Shown: positions 23,353 through 30,923 of the stretch, piece after piece
Numbering within the stretch: the first letter of the stretch is position 1
How the letters are laid out: each line of letters begins with the position of its first letter
Source of the DNA: a virus
Strand: one strand, 5' to 3'
Length of the DNA: 50,033 nt
Virus record (IMG/VR): IMGVR_UViG_3300043399_001084
Coordinates: 1-50,033 of that record
Position numbers and translations under genes: made by a program
Notes under the pieces: generated by a model
The model's input: the letters and a program-made list of their open reading frames with translations, nothing else
What the model was told of the DNA's origin: nothing
The model's database searches: none

Positions 23353-23882
23353 AAGCAAAATTAGGAAAGTATCTTACTAAGAAAAATAGAAAAATTGATA
23401 TTGTCATCGACAAGTATGATACATGGGGTCTAGACCATACCCTAGCGTTGATAATCCTTCCCTGCCTAATTCAACTGAAACACACGAAGCATGGTGTTCC
23501 TGGAGATTTCGCTAGTGTTGGTGGCGAAGATTACGAACTTCAACAGGCTTTTGACTTTTACAGAGATAGTCATAATTGGGCCTTTGATGAAAAAATAAAA
23601 GAATGGGATGAAGTTCTTGACAAGATGATTTGGTCTTTTCATGAAATTGCCAAAGATGAGTATGGGGACAAATATCATCATGGTAAACCAAAGTATGAAT
23701 TCGTAAAAACTAATACTAAGTTCCCTAACCCTGTTACAGGTAAAATGGAAGATACATTTGAAATGGTCGATAAAAATCCCGAAGAACATTGGTACGACCA
23801 CGTGGGTCATAGACTGCACGAAGAAAGAATCCAAGAAGGTTTAGATTTGTTCGGCAAATACTTTAGAAATCTTTGGGACTGA
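23349..23882 (+). CDS. Conserved T4-like phage protein
   Basis: 177 aa. DHTLALIILPCLIQLKHTKHG, then WDEVLDKMIWSF and GLDLFGKYFRNLWD, form a pattern I recognise as a conserved protein of unknown function in T4-like phages. It is rich in Asp, His and Tyr. Confidence 0.75.
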   Translation: MKAKLGKYLTKKNRKIDIVIDKYDTWGLDHTLALIILPCLIQLKHTKHGVPGDFASVGGEDYELQQAFDFYRDSHNWAFDEKIKEWDEVLDKMIWSFHEIAKDEYGDKYHHGKPKYEFVKTNTKFPNPVTGKMEDTFEMVDKNPEEHWYDHVGHRLHEERIQEGLDLFGKYFRNLWD

Positions 23883-23883
23883 T

Positions 23884-24165
23884 ATGAACTCATTTGACCA
23901 CATGGTGATGGCATTAAATAAGGCCGCAGTAGAATATGAAAAACTCAAACTTCCTAAAATTGAAGTTCAACCAAATCCTGACAAGATTAAAATTACTCAA
24001 GAAGAGTTTGACAATTTTTATAAAGAATTTGTCTTTGAAAAGCTTAAAGGCGTAAGTTTGGCATCGGCATTTTCGGAAAAGTTTAAAATAACTGACGTAA
24101 TTTTCATGGTAAAAACCAGTGATGACTTTGCGTTAGATTTCATAAAAACACATTACTTAAAATGA
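23884..24165 (+). CDS. Small hypothetical protein
   Basis: 93 aa, charged. ITQEEFDNFYKEFVFEKLKG suggests a helical bundle. Overlaps the deaminase start by 4 bases. Confidence 0.7.
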   Translation: MNSFDHMVMALNKAAVEYEKLKLPKIEVQPNPDKIKITQEEFDNFYKEFVFEKLKGVSLASAFSEKFKITDVIFMVKTSDDFALDFIKTHYLK

Positions 24166-24677
24166 AACAAAAGTTTATAGACTATTATATGAAAATGGCT
24201 GAACTCACAGCCGAACTATCATACGCTAAACGATTACAAGTTGGTGCAGTAATAGTAAAAAATCAACAGGTAATTGGTACTGGGTATAATGGTACTCCTG
24301 CTGGTTGGGACAATACCTGCGAAGATAAGGAGTGGTGCAGCGGCGGCGGGTGGCTGGATTATGAAGAAATTATAGAAGGATGGCCCTATGAAGGCACATA
24401 CCTTGATTCAGATGGCAATGAAATGCAGGGTAGGTATCGTCTAAAAACCAAACCTGAGGTTCTACATTCAGAAATGAACGCACTGATGAAAGTTGCTAAA
24501 TCAACAGAAAGCAGTGAGGGCGCTACACTATTCTGTACTCACGCACCCTGTATTGATTGTGCTAAAGCCATTTATCAGGCTGGTATTAAAAATGTATTTT
24601 ACAGAAATCATTACCGTGATGATAATGGACTTAAATTCTTAGAGAAGAGTGGTGTAAGTGTTACCAACTACGAATGA
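24162..24677 (+). CDS. Deoxycytidylate (dCMP) deaminase
   Basis: 171 aa. Catalytic zinc motif LHSEMNAL (His102, Glu104) and APCIDC (Cys130, Cys133). The long insert with Cys and acidic residues between them is as in T4 Cd. Known reaction: dCMP to dUMP, feeding dTMP synthesis. It lies two genes after the MazG-like gene in a nucleotide-related chain. Confidence 0.92.
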   Translation: MKQKFIDYYMKMAELTAELSYAKRLQVGAVIVKNQQVIGTGYNGTPAGWDNTCEDKEWCSGGGWLDYEEIIEGWPYEGTYLDSDGNEMQGRYRLKTKPEVLHSEMNALMKVAKSTESSEGATLFCTHAPCIDCAKAIYQAGIKNVFYRNHYRDDNGLKFLEKSGVSVTNYE

Positions 24678-24861
24678 CTATAAAAGCGAGATAAAGCTTA
24701 ATTTTGGAGAGTTGGGTCCCATTATTGAATGGTGCAATACTAATTGCGTAGGTGAGTGGGGATATCAGGTTTTGGGCATGGCTGGGGAACTGCAAGGCGA
24801 ATATGAATTTTATTTTGCCGATAAAGCAGATTACATCAACTTTACACTATATAAAAAATGA
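24658..24861 (+). CDS. Small hypothetical protein
   Basis: 67 aa from a GTG at 24658 that overlaps the deaminase by 20 bases; no ATG in frame lies near. Trp/Tyr/Gly-rich (EWGYQVLGMAGE). Not recognised. Confidence 0.6.
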   Translation: MLPTTNDYKSEIKLNFGELGPIIEWCNTNCVGEWGYQVLGMAGELQGEYEFYFADKADYINFTLYKK

Positions 24862-25100
24862 AGTATTTTACGTTCATCCGAGAGTCAAATAAGTTTGACG
24901 ACATTCTTAAAGATGCCACAATCAGAAAAGCAATTAGAACGAAAATTCTATTCCGTAATCATTTGATTATTGGTATAGAATTAGATAAGGGCCAAATTGA
25001 ATCTTATATCACATTGAAATACGGGGAAGACCTTAATACCGAATTGATTAAGGATTTTTCCCCTATTCCTAATATTGATTATAAACCCAAGAGAGATTAA
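24858..25100 (+). CDS. Small hypothetical protein
   Basis: 80 aa, ATGA overlap. Basic helix then beta strands; MKYFTFIRES start. Converges with the peptidase gene with a 4-base overlap. Confidence 0.7.
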   Translation: MKYFTFIRESNKFDDILKDATIRKAIRTKILFRNHLIIGIELDKGQIESYITLKYGEDLNTELIKDFSPIPNIDYKPKRD

Positions 25101-25840
25101 AACTTACTAATCAATATCCTTGCTTCTGGAATACGATCACTAATAGTTCTACTTCCCAAGATAATGATTGTTTTTGTTCCTTGAATAGTAGAAACAATCA
25201 TAGCTATACATCCCCCAGCACGCTGTATGTAACCTGTTTTACTAACAGCAAATCTTTCATTGGCTACAATAGGATTAGTATTTCTGAATACTATCTTTTG
25301 CTTTTTATTTACTTGCCAAGAAACGATATTTTTGTTGCTATCTTCTTGAATAGCTTCGTATTGGCTAGCTGCTGCTAATAGCTTGACCAAATCTTCAGCA
25401 GTGCTTACATTAGTATGCTGTAATCCTGTGCTATCTGTAAAGGTTGTATTAGTCATATTCAAGGACATTGCTTTGAGGTTCATAGCAGAAATACAAGCAT
25501 TGAAACCGCCAGGATAATACTCACATAGATATCTTGCTGCTATATTATCAGATTTTACGATAGCTAGTGTAATTAATTGCCTACGAGTCAAATTTACACC
25601 GTATAATTTCTTTGGCACTACCTCATCTAATGATTGTCCACTGTCAATAACGACCATAGCAGTCATCAATTTGGTTATACTGGCAATGGATCTTATTTCA
25701 GTAGTATTCTTACCACTGATTATTTCACCTTGTTCGTTGGCAACTAGCCAAGATTGGGCACTTATTTCGTCAGCATTCGCAATGCCAAATGTTGATGAAA
25801 TAACCAATCCTAATAATGTTTTTTTGAATATATTACCCAT
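25097..25840 (-). CDS. D-alanyl-D-alanine peptidase (peptidase S11, PBP7-like)
   Basis: 247 aa with a signal peptide (cleavage after about ANA-D, residue 23). Penicillin-binding motifs are complete: SITK (Ser54, Lys57), SDN (97-99), KTG (201-203). Shorter than E. coli PBP7 (310) because the C-terminal extension is missing. Known: cuts D-Ala cross-links in peptidoglycan. Inferred: wall remodelling during infection or an aid to lysis. AAAGGAG precedes the start and a sigma70-type promoter is present; it stands alone on the minus strand. Confidence 0.88.
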   Translation of the reverse strand: MGNIFKKTLLGLVISSTFGIANADEISAQSWLVANEQGEIISGKNTTEIRSIASITKLMTAMVVIDSGQSLDEVVPKKLYGVNLTRRQLITLAIVKSDNIAARYLCEYYPGGFNACISAMNLKAMSLNMTNTTFTDSTGLQHTNVSTAEDLVKLLAAASQYEAIQEDSNKNIVSWQVNKKQKIVFRNTNPIVANERFAVSKTGYIQRAGGCIAMIVSTIQGTKTIIILGSRTISDRIPEARILISKF

Positions 25841-25857
25841 TATTACTCCTTTAAAGT

Positions 25858-25886
25858 ATTATATATCATTTTTGTTTCATTGTAAA
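25858..25886 (-). promoter_or_regulatory. Sigma70-type promoter of the peptidase
   Basis: Minus strand TTTACA (25886-25881), 17-base spacer, TATAAT (25863-25858). Confidence 0.75.
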
Positions 25887-25902
25887 GACTAACAGGTGAG
25901 AA

Positions 25903-25908
25903 TAAATA
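25903..25908 (+). promoter_or_regulatory. T4-type late promoter core, leaderless context
   Basis: AATAAATA; predicted start 25914, at the ATG (25913). Confidence 0.6.
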
Positions 25909-25912
25909 GTGG

Positions 25913-26455
25913 ATGAAAGCAAATGAGATAATCGGTAAAAAAGAAATTCCCCATCTATATTTGGACATGGACGGTGTAACCGCGGATTTTTTTGGGGAGT
26001 GGGCCCGCCATCATAATGTTCCAACATATAAACACATTCCAAATCGCGAAGAAGCCATAGATATATTAGCACATAGTAGCCCAAAACAAGTTTATACCTT
26101 TTTTCGTGAGTTGCCTCCATTAAAAGGTGGTTTGCAAATCATAAATTGGTTAAAATCAAACAAAGTTCCTTTTACTGTTTTAAGCGCACCCCTAAAAGGG
26201 CCTTATTCCAAATATAGCATTCAAGCTAAAAAAGATTGGCTGGATCAGTACAATCCTGGTACAAGTAACGATGCTATATTTACAGGTGATAAATTTCTGT
26301 ACGCGGTTAGAAATGGAAAACCAAATGTGTTAGTAGACGATTTTGGTAAATATATCAATGCTTGGCGTGAAGCAGGCGGTATTGGCATTAAACATGACGA
26401 TGTTAGTACTGGTACTACTATAAAACAACTTGAAAAGCTATATTTAGATAAATAA
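25913..26455 (+). CDS. HAD-family 5'-nucleotidase-like phosphatase
   Basis: 180 aa. Motif I is LYLDMDGVTADF (nucleophile Asp in DMDG), motif II is around VLSAP, and motif III/IV is the NVLVDDFGKYINAW segment. It is like the NT5C-type deoxyribonucleotidases of phages. Inferred: dephosphorylates a nucleoside monophosphate. Late promoter, no ribosome site, predicted leaderless. Confidence 0.8.
   Translation: MKANEIIGKKEIPHLYLDMDGVTADFFGEWARHHNVPTYKHIPNREEAIDILAHSSPKQVYTFFRELPPLKGGLQIINWLKSNKVPFTVLSAPLKGPYSKYSIQAKKDWLDQYNPGTSNDAIFTGDKFLYAVRNGKPNVLVDDFGKYINAWREAGGIGIKHDDVSTGTTIKQLEKLYLDK
26449..26454 (+). promoter_or_regulatory. T4-type late promoter core
   Basis: GATAAATA spanning the stop codon of the HAD gene; 28 bases before the next ATG. 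Confidence 0.45.
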
Positions 26456-26481
26456 TAATATTATTAGATTGGTAAAATAAA

Positions 26482-27015
26482 ATGGACGATATTAAAAAAA
26501 TTCTTGATTTATTCCGTGAAGCTGAACCCCAAACAGAAGAAGTTTATGAAGACGGCATAAACTTATACGATAGCTTTGATTTTGAAATCGGTGAAGACCT
26601 AATAATTGAAACAGGTGTTGTGGGAATAACTGACGAGGGCGACATTATTGTAGAAGGTGATGATGTCATGTTAGGTATTTTAAGTATTAACACCTTAATT
26701 ACTGAGGCAGAAGATATAGCTGAAAAAATGAAGATGGGTGCTAGTACAGATGCCGCAGCATCAGGCACTATTGGAGAAGCTGAATATCAAGGCCGCAAAG
26801 TGCCTTTAGGTAAGCCCATGAAGGGCGATGTGAAAAAATCTAAAGTGTATGTTCGTAAACCTGATGGAAAAGTAGTAAAAGTAAATTTCGGTGATAAAAA
26901 TATGCGGATCAAGAAATCCAATCCCGATCGCCGCAAATCATTCCGAGCCCGTCATAATTGTGATAATCCTGGACCAAGGTGGAAAGCAAGATACTGGTCT
27001 TGCAGAGCTTGGTAA
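26482..27015 (+). CDS. Conserved late phage protein with Cys/Arg-rich C-terminus
   Basis: 177 aa. The amphipathic N-terminus MDDIKKILDLFREAE resembles the start of the proteins at 9690 and 27915. The acidic middle is followed by a basic end: VYVRKPDGKVVKV, then RRKSFRARHNCDNPG and KARYWSCRAW. I recognise this end from other phage proteins; it looks like a small Cys-containing fold of unknown role. Late promoter upstream. Inferred: possible head-internal or scaffold-related protein. Confidence 0.75.
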   Translation: MDDIKKILDLFREAEPQTEEVYEDGINLYDSFDFEIGEDLIIETGVVGITDEGDIIVEGDDVMLGILSINTLITEAEDIAEKMKMGASTDAAASGTIGEAEYQGRKVPLGKPMKGDVKKSKVYVRKPDGKVVKVNFGDKNMRIKKSNPDRRKSFRARHNCDNPGPRWKARYWSCRAW

Positions 27016-27018
27016 AAT

Positions 27019-27204
27019 ATGGCTAAAAAGGCACCAAAAACTTCTACTAGATATGAAGTAATCACACAACAGGATGACAATCCTGACGATATGCTAATCC
27101 CAATTCCACCCCCATTGTTACAACAAATGGGGTGGAAAGAGGGTGATGAAATCGAGTTTTCCATGGACGAATTGGGCAGATTAGTACTGCGCCTAAAACG
27201 TTGA
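27019..27204 (+). CDS. AbrB/MazE-like DNA-binding protein
   Basis: 61 aa. MLIPIPPPLLQQMGWKEGDE then a VLRL strand fits the swapped-hairpin AbrB fold (antitoxin or regulator). No toxin gene is adjacent. Three bases after the previous gene; its stop overlaps the next promoter. Confidence 0.75.
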   Translation: MAKKAPKTSTRYEVITQQDDNPDDMLIPIPPPLLQQMGWKEGDEIEFSMDELGRLVLRLKR

Positions 27205-27229
27205 CAATAAATCGCCAATGTAGTATAAT
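27201..27229 (+). promoter_or_regulatory. Early-type promoter
   Basis: TTGACA (27201-27206), spacer ATAAATCGCCAATGTAG, TATAAT (27224-27229). Confidence 0.85.
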
Positions 27230-27259
27230 AGAGTTTAAATTGACTATCCATATATCAAC

Positions 27260-27643
27260 ATGACTATGCACCTTCTACCGCCCATGTACTCTACTACGGG
27301 CAAGAAAAAAGGCAAACAAAAGTGGGCCAGTGCCGATGCTAAACGCAAAGCACAGGAATTGGACAGGGAGTGGCAGAAAAAACAACAAGAATGGGCAGCC
27401 ATTTCTAAGCCCAAAGTCAAGCCTGTTGTCTCGGCAGTAAAATACAAAATGCCCACCGTACCTCAGGACAGGCGCGTGCAGGGCAAATCTATTGACACTG
27501 GTGTCAAGGGTGCAGTAACAGTCAAACAAACTCAACATTATACAGGTGATCGCCTTCTTGGCATCACTATCATGCACAAGTCTTGCCTACAACCTGTATT
27601 TTCACAGGAACAGGCAGTGGATGCGGCCCACATGCGTCGCTAA
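27260..27643 (+). CDS. Conserved phage protein
   Basis: 127 aa, basic. The order [15 protein letters not shown], helical Lys/Glu part, then [16 protein letters not shown] and [14 protein letters not shown], is one I recognise as a widespread phage family of unknown function. Start ATG 27260 (another at 27266). Driven by the promoter at 27201. Confidence 0.8.
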   Translation: MTMHLLPPMYSTTGKKKGKQKWASADAKRKAQELDREWQKKQQEWAAISKPKVKPVVSAVKYKMPTVPQDRRVQGKSIDTGVKGAVTVKQTQHYTGDRLLGITIMHKSCLQPVFSQEQAVDAAHMRR

Positions 27644-27668
27644 TATCAGGAGCAAAAAAGTAAATTTT

Positions 27669-27884
27669 ATGGCAAAAGAAAGCACAGTAAAGATTGACGG
27701 AACAGTGGTAGAGGTTCTACCCAACACTCTATTCCGAGTCAAACTAGAAACTGAACAAGTAGTTCTAGGTTATATTTCTGGTAAAATGCGCCAGAACGAG
27801 ATTAAGATTCTAATGGGTGATCCCGTTGAATTAGAATTTTCACCCTACGATATGTCTAGAGGTAGGATCGTAAAGCGAAAATGA
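27669..27884 (+). CDS. infA: Translation initiation factor IF-1
   Basis: 71 aa, the exact bacterial size. Follows IF-1 throughout: [48 protein letters not shown], and [13 protein letters not shown]. An OB-fold that binds the 30S A site. The ORF can be read further upstream but MAKES is the family start; AGGAG lies about 15 bases upstream, which is far. With bS21 it forms a pair of phage-encoded initiation components. Presumably acquired from a host. Confidence 0.95.
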   Translation: MAKESTVKIDGTVVEVLPNTLFRVKLETEQVVLGYISGKMRQNEIKILMGDPVELEFSPYDMSRGRIVKRK

Positions 27885-27903
27885 TATAATGTCTCCAGTC
27901 CGA

Positions 27904-27909
27904 TAAATA
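27904..27909 (+). promoter_or_regulatory. T4-type late promoter core, leaderless context
   Basis: GATAAATA; predicted start 27915, the A of the ATG. Confidence 0.65.
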
Positions 27910-27914
27910 TATGG

Positions 27915-28469
27915 ATGAGAGACATTATCAAACTACTTGAGGAAAAATCAAAGCCTCAAGACATTGAAATCATAGCACTCAACTTCGAACCTAAAGAAGT
28001 TGCTCCTGTGCTGTCCAAAGACACCATAGACCTTCACTATGGTAAGTTGGCTCACGGATACGCTGAAAGATACAATAAGAAAGAAGGCGATCCTGAGTTT
28101 AACTACGCGGGTGTATTTCTACACAACCTGCTATTCACACAATACCGCGAAGTAAGAAGCAACAATCAACCTAATGGTCCAATGTTTGGATTCATTAACA
28201 AGCATTTTGGTTCATACGAAGCCATGAAAGAAAAATTTGAGTCAGAGGCAATGCCTCTACAAGGTTCAAATTGGATCTATCTAGCGTATGATGGAAGTAT
28301 TAAAACAATTAAAAATCACGAAGTTAGAAAAGACATACTTTTACTAATCGATTGGTGGGAACATGCCTTCTTGCTAGACTATGGATCAGACAAGAAAAAA
28401 TACTTAAATGAACAGTGGAAGATCATAAACTGGAATGTCATTAATACCCGTTGGGGACAAAGTTTATAA
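27915..28469 (+). CDS. sod: Iron/manganese superoxide dismutase
   Basis: 184 aa. Metal ligands are all present: His41 (DLHYGK), His70 (FLHNLL), Asp146 and His150 (DWWEHAF); Gln116 in LQGSNW and Tyr49 (the gateway Tyr) too. The His that normally accompanies the gateway Tyr (GKHH) is replaced (GKLAH). The first 15 residues (MRDIIKLLEEKSKPQ) precede the usual SOD start and look like a targeting peptide. Known reaction: 2 superoxide to O2 and H2O2. Late promoter and no ribosome site; a leaderless mRNA is predicted. Confidence 0.85.
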   Translation: MRDIIKLLEEKSKPQDIEIIALNFEPKEVAPVLSKDTIDLHYGKLAHGYAERYNKKEGDPEFNYAGVFLHNLLFTQYREVRSNNQPNGPMFGFINKHFGSYEAMKEKFESEAMPLQGSNWIYLAYDGSIKTIKNHEVRKDILLLIDWWEHAFLLDYGSDKKKYLNEQWKIINWNVINTRWGQSL

Positions 28470-28487
28470 AATAAATAGGGTTTATGA

Positions 28488-28530
28488 ATTTACCTTTATC
28501 ATATTTTGAATAAATAGTTTAAAGGTAAAT
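28488..28530 (+). promoter_or_regulatory. Late promoter inside an SD-sequestering inverted repeat
   Basis: ATTTACCTTTA (28488-28498) and TAAAGGTAAAT (28520-28530) are perfect complements. TAAATA (28511-28516) lies between; its predicted start (28522) is inside the right arm, which holds the AAAGG ribosome site of the next gene. Confidence 0.75.
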
Positions 28531-28535
28531 AAAAC

Positions 28536-29018
28536 ATGGGTTTAAAAATTGTAGGAGGAGTAACAGTACGTCAAGGTATGACTATACTTGTTACAGGGGG
28601 TAATGTCCCATCCGAGCCTACCTATTATACTACAGCATTATATCCAATCCTCACCGAAGATTCTTTAGAAGTTGGTACGTTAACCAGCCAGAAATCCACA
28701 TTGTGGGGCATAAATATAGAAAATATGGATGTAGGGTTTGATGCAGTAAGTGCAACCCTTCCTGTGGTAATTAATTATATAAATTATACTGACGGACTAC
28801 CCGAAAATATGAATATAGGGTTTGATGCAGTAAGTGCAACCCTTCCTGTGGTAATTAATTATATAAATTATACTGACGGACTACCCGAAAATATGGATGT
28901 AGGGTTTGATGCAGTAAGTGCAAACATGGTAGTTGTTATAAATTATATAAATTATGATAACTATCCTACAGAACAGTTGAATGTGGGATTCGATGCAGTA
29001 AGTGCTAGTTTAATATAA
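28536..29018 (+). CDS. Late protein with four 28-residue repeats
   Basis: 160 aa. After a 60-residue beta-rich start, four repeats of 28 residues begin at about 65, 93, 121 and 149 (last truncated), each with a variant of VGFDAVSATL and VVINYINY. First of the fibre module and on a late promoter. Inferred: virion surface or fibre accessory protein. Confidence 0.75.
   Translation: MGLKIVGGVTVRQGMTILVTGGNVPSEPTYYTTALYPILTEDSLEVGTLTSQKSTLWGINIENMDVGFDAVSATLPVVINYINYTDGLPENMNIGFDAVSATLPVVINYINYTDGLPENMDVGFDAVSANMVVVINYINYDNYPTEQLNVGFDAVSASLI
28725..28978 (+). repeat. Tandem repeat, 84-base period
   Basis: Units begin at 28725, 28809, 28893 and 28977. The first two units differ at only a few bases, so the last duplication is recent. 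Confidence 0.9.
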
Positions 29019-29029
29019 CGGAGTTTTAC

Positions 29030-29956
29030 ATGATTAATGTGAATGCTCGCCTTCAAGGCGATTATAATGTAGTAATAAAAAGAGGTGACGGTAAAACCGA
29101 AGAAACAGGTTGGTTTAAAAACTTAATTCTAAATCAAGGATTAGACAGATTAGGTTCAACAGGACAGGTAATATCCTATGGACAAGTAGGTTCGGGTACA
29201 AATGCTCCCGCCATAACAGATACACAATTACAGACTTATGTAGCAAGTAGCGAAGCTCAATTTGTTGCAAGTTCAGCAACAAATAGCGGATCACCTGACT
29301 ACTACGCAGAACTTACCTGGGCTTTTAGGTTCCCTCAAGGTTCAGTAGTAGCTATAATTAGCGAAGTAGGTGTCGGATGGGATAATAGTGCAGGGGCAAA
29401 CTTATTCAGTAGAGCACTCATTTTAGATGGGTTGGGCAATCCAACAACTTTATCTGTAACAGCAGAAGATGAACTTTTTGTTTATTACCGATTAAGAATA
29501 TATCCCCCATTGACAGATGTTACAGGTTCATTGACTATTGGTTCAGCCAGTTATCCTTATACTATCAGATTAGCAAATGCAAATAATTTTGGTGTGAGTA
29601 TCTTTACTTTGTCATCCGCTGAAACTTTTAGTGGTTACGGTTATGCGTACACTTATCAGGCTGGTGCAACTTTAGGATCAATAACAGATAGTGGATTAAG
29701 TGGTTCTTATACAAACAACCCATCTCCCTCAAGTGCATCCGCACCGCCATCATCTTCAGGGGTTTATAGACGAGATATTTCGTATACTTGGGGAATTAAT
29801 GATGGCAATGGACCAGGTGGATTTCAAGGAATATTATTTGGCGTAGGACAGAGTTATGCACCGTTTGTATTTAAAATGTACTTTAATGATTTAATACCAA
29901 AAAATAATACCAAGCAGTTTAATCTAACAATGCGATTTAGTTGGGCAAGATTATAA
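29030..29956 (+). CDS. Probable tail-fibre or receptor-binding protein
   Basis: 308 aa. The start (INVNARLQGDYNVVIKRGD, then TGWFKNLILNQGLDRLG) is typical of phage tail or surface proteins that open with a small beta domain. The rest is Ser/Gly/Ala-rich beta sequence with a Pro/Ser-rich loop near residue 235. ACGGAG precedes the start. One-base overlap with the next gene. Confidence 0.7.
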   Translation: MINVNARLQGDYNVVIKRGDGKTEETGWFKNLILNQGLDRLGSTGQVISYGQVGSGTNAPAITDTQLQTYVASSEAQFVASSATNSGSPDYYAELTWAFRFPQGSVVAIISEVGVGWDNSAGANLFSRALILDGLGNPTTLSVTAEDELFVYYRLRIYPPLTDVTGSLTIGSASYPYTIRLANANNFGVSIFTLSSAETFSGYGYAYTYQAGATLGSITDSGLSGSYTNNPSPSSASAPPSSSGVYRRDISYTWGINDGNGPGGFQGILFGVGQSYAPFVFKMYFNDLIPKNNTKQFNLTMRFSWARL

Positions 29957-30528
29957 TGGCTATTCCTGGTGGTAATCAAAATTTTACACCTACACCCGAT
30001 GTGGGTATATTTTTACCACCTAATGATATTGCTTATAATCCACTATCGCAGATCATTAGGGGAGGTTTAGCTGTTGGCAATACCAGTCAAGGTAGGGATT
30101 ATCAAAATTGGCAAGTATTCTATGAAAGTGGTGATATCAAAATCAAACCAGTTACTGGTAATGTAGAGTTTACTTATCCTGTACCTAATGCGACTATAGT
30201 AAGTGGTGCTTTTGACCAAAATATGAGTCCTATTATTGCTTGGGTAGACACAAGTAATTCGGCGTCGATATACTTTTTTGGACCAAGTGGATACACCACT
30301 TTAACTGTAAATGGTGTAAACTCAATGAGGTTAGGTATAGACGATATAAGAGAGTTTTATTCAGCGGCAAGTGATATATTCTTTGCATATACTAAGAACA
30401 ACAATTTGTATTATAGGATACAGAGAGATAATTATACAAATGAATATCTCATAGGTTCTGCTCCAGGTATGACCTTGCGTAGAATGGGGCCCACAAATAA
30501 AAATAGATTTCAATTTGAGTTGTTATGA
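29956..30528 (+). CDS. Probable fibre-associated structural protein
   Basis: 190 aa from the ATG at 29956 (TAATG overlap). Beta-rich with aromatic residues and possible blade-like repeats ([34 protein letters not shown]). Not recognised; assigned by position. Confidence 0.6.
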   Translation: MAIPGGNQNFTPTPDVGIFLPPNDIAYNPLSQIIRGGLAVGNTSQGRDYQNWQVFYESGDIKIKPVTGNVEFTYPVPNATIVSGAFDQNMSPIIAWVDTSNSASIYFFGPSGYTTLTVNGVNSMRLGIDDIREFYSAASDIFFAYTKNNNLYYRIQRDNYTNEYLIGSAPGMTLRRMGPTNKNRFQFELL

Positions 30529-30529
30529 T

Positions 30530-30871
30530 ATGATGATAAAGCTAACTCCCCAAGCACAGAAAAAAATAGAAGAAATAATACTAGAAGAAAATGATCCTAC
30601 ACTAAAGTTACGTGTATTTGTTCAAGGTGGAGGCTGTTCTGGGCTACAATATGGTTTTGCATTAGACAATGAACAATCAGAAGAAGATTTTGAAATTGAA
30701 GTGGGGTCAGTAAAACTCATAGTTGATGTAATGTCATCACAGTATCTTCAAGGTGCTTCTATAGATTTTAGTGAAGATATAACAGGGACACAGTTTAAAA
30801 TACAAAATCCTAACGCGCAATCTACTTGTGGATGTGGTAACTCCTTTTCAGCGCCTGACTGGAATATTTAA
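30530..30871 (+). CDS. A-type iron-sulfur carrier (IscA/ErpA/HesB family)
   Basis: 113 aa; ATG at 30530 or 30533. Three conserved cysteines: Cys36 in [11 protein letters not shown] and Cys100/Cys102 in STCGCGNSF. Full-length family member. Known: A-type proteins carry Fe-S clusters to apo-proteins. Placed inside the fibre module, one base after the previous stop. Confidence 0.92.
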   Translation: MMIKLTPQAQKKIEEIILEENDPTLKLRVFVQGGGCSGLQYGFALDNEQSEEDFEIEVGSVKLIVDVMSSQYLQGASIDFSEDITGTQFKIQNPNAQSTCGCGNSFSAPDWNI

Positions 30872-30899
30872 ATAGCCATTTTATTTTTGTTCTTTTTGA

Positions 30900-30905
30900 T
30901 AAATA
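30900..30905 (+). promoter_or_regulatory. T4-type late promoter core
   Basis: GATAAATA; predicted start 30911, leader of 13 bases with AAGGA before the ATG at 30924. Confidence 0.65.
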
Positions 30906-30923
30906 CTCAATAAGGACTAAACA

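Noticed and set aside
28725-28978. 84-base repeats as a CRISPR array
   Set aside because: Repeats are contiguous, in frame and coding, without spacers.
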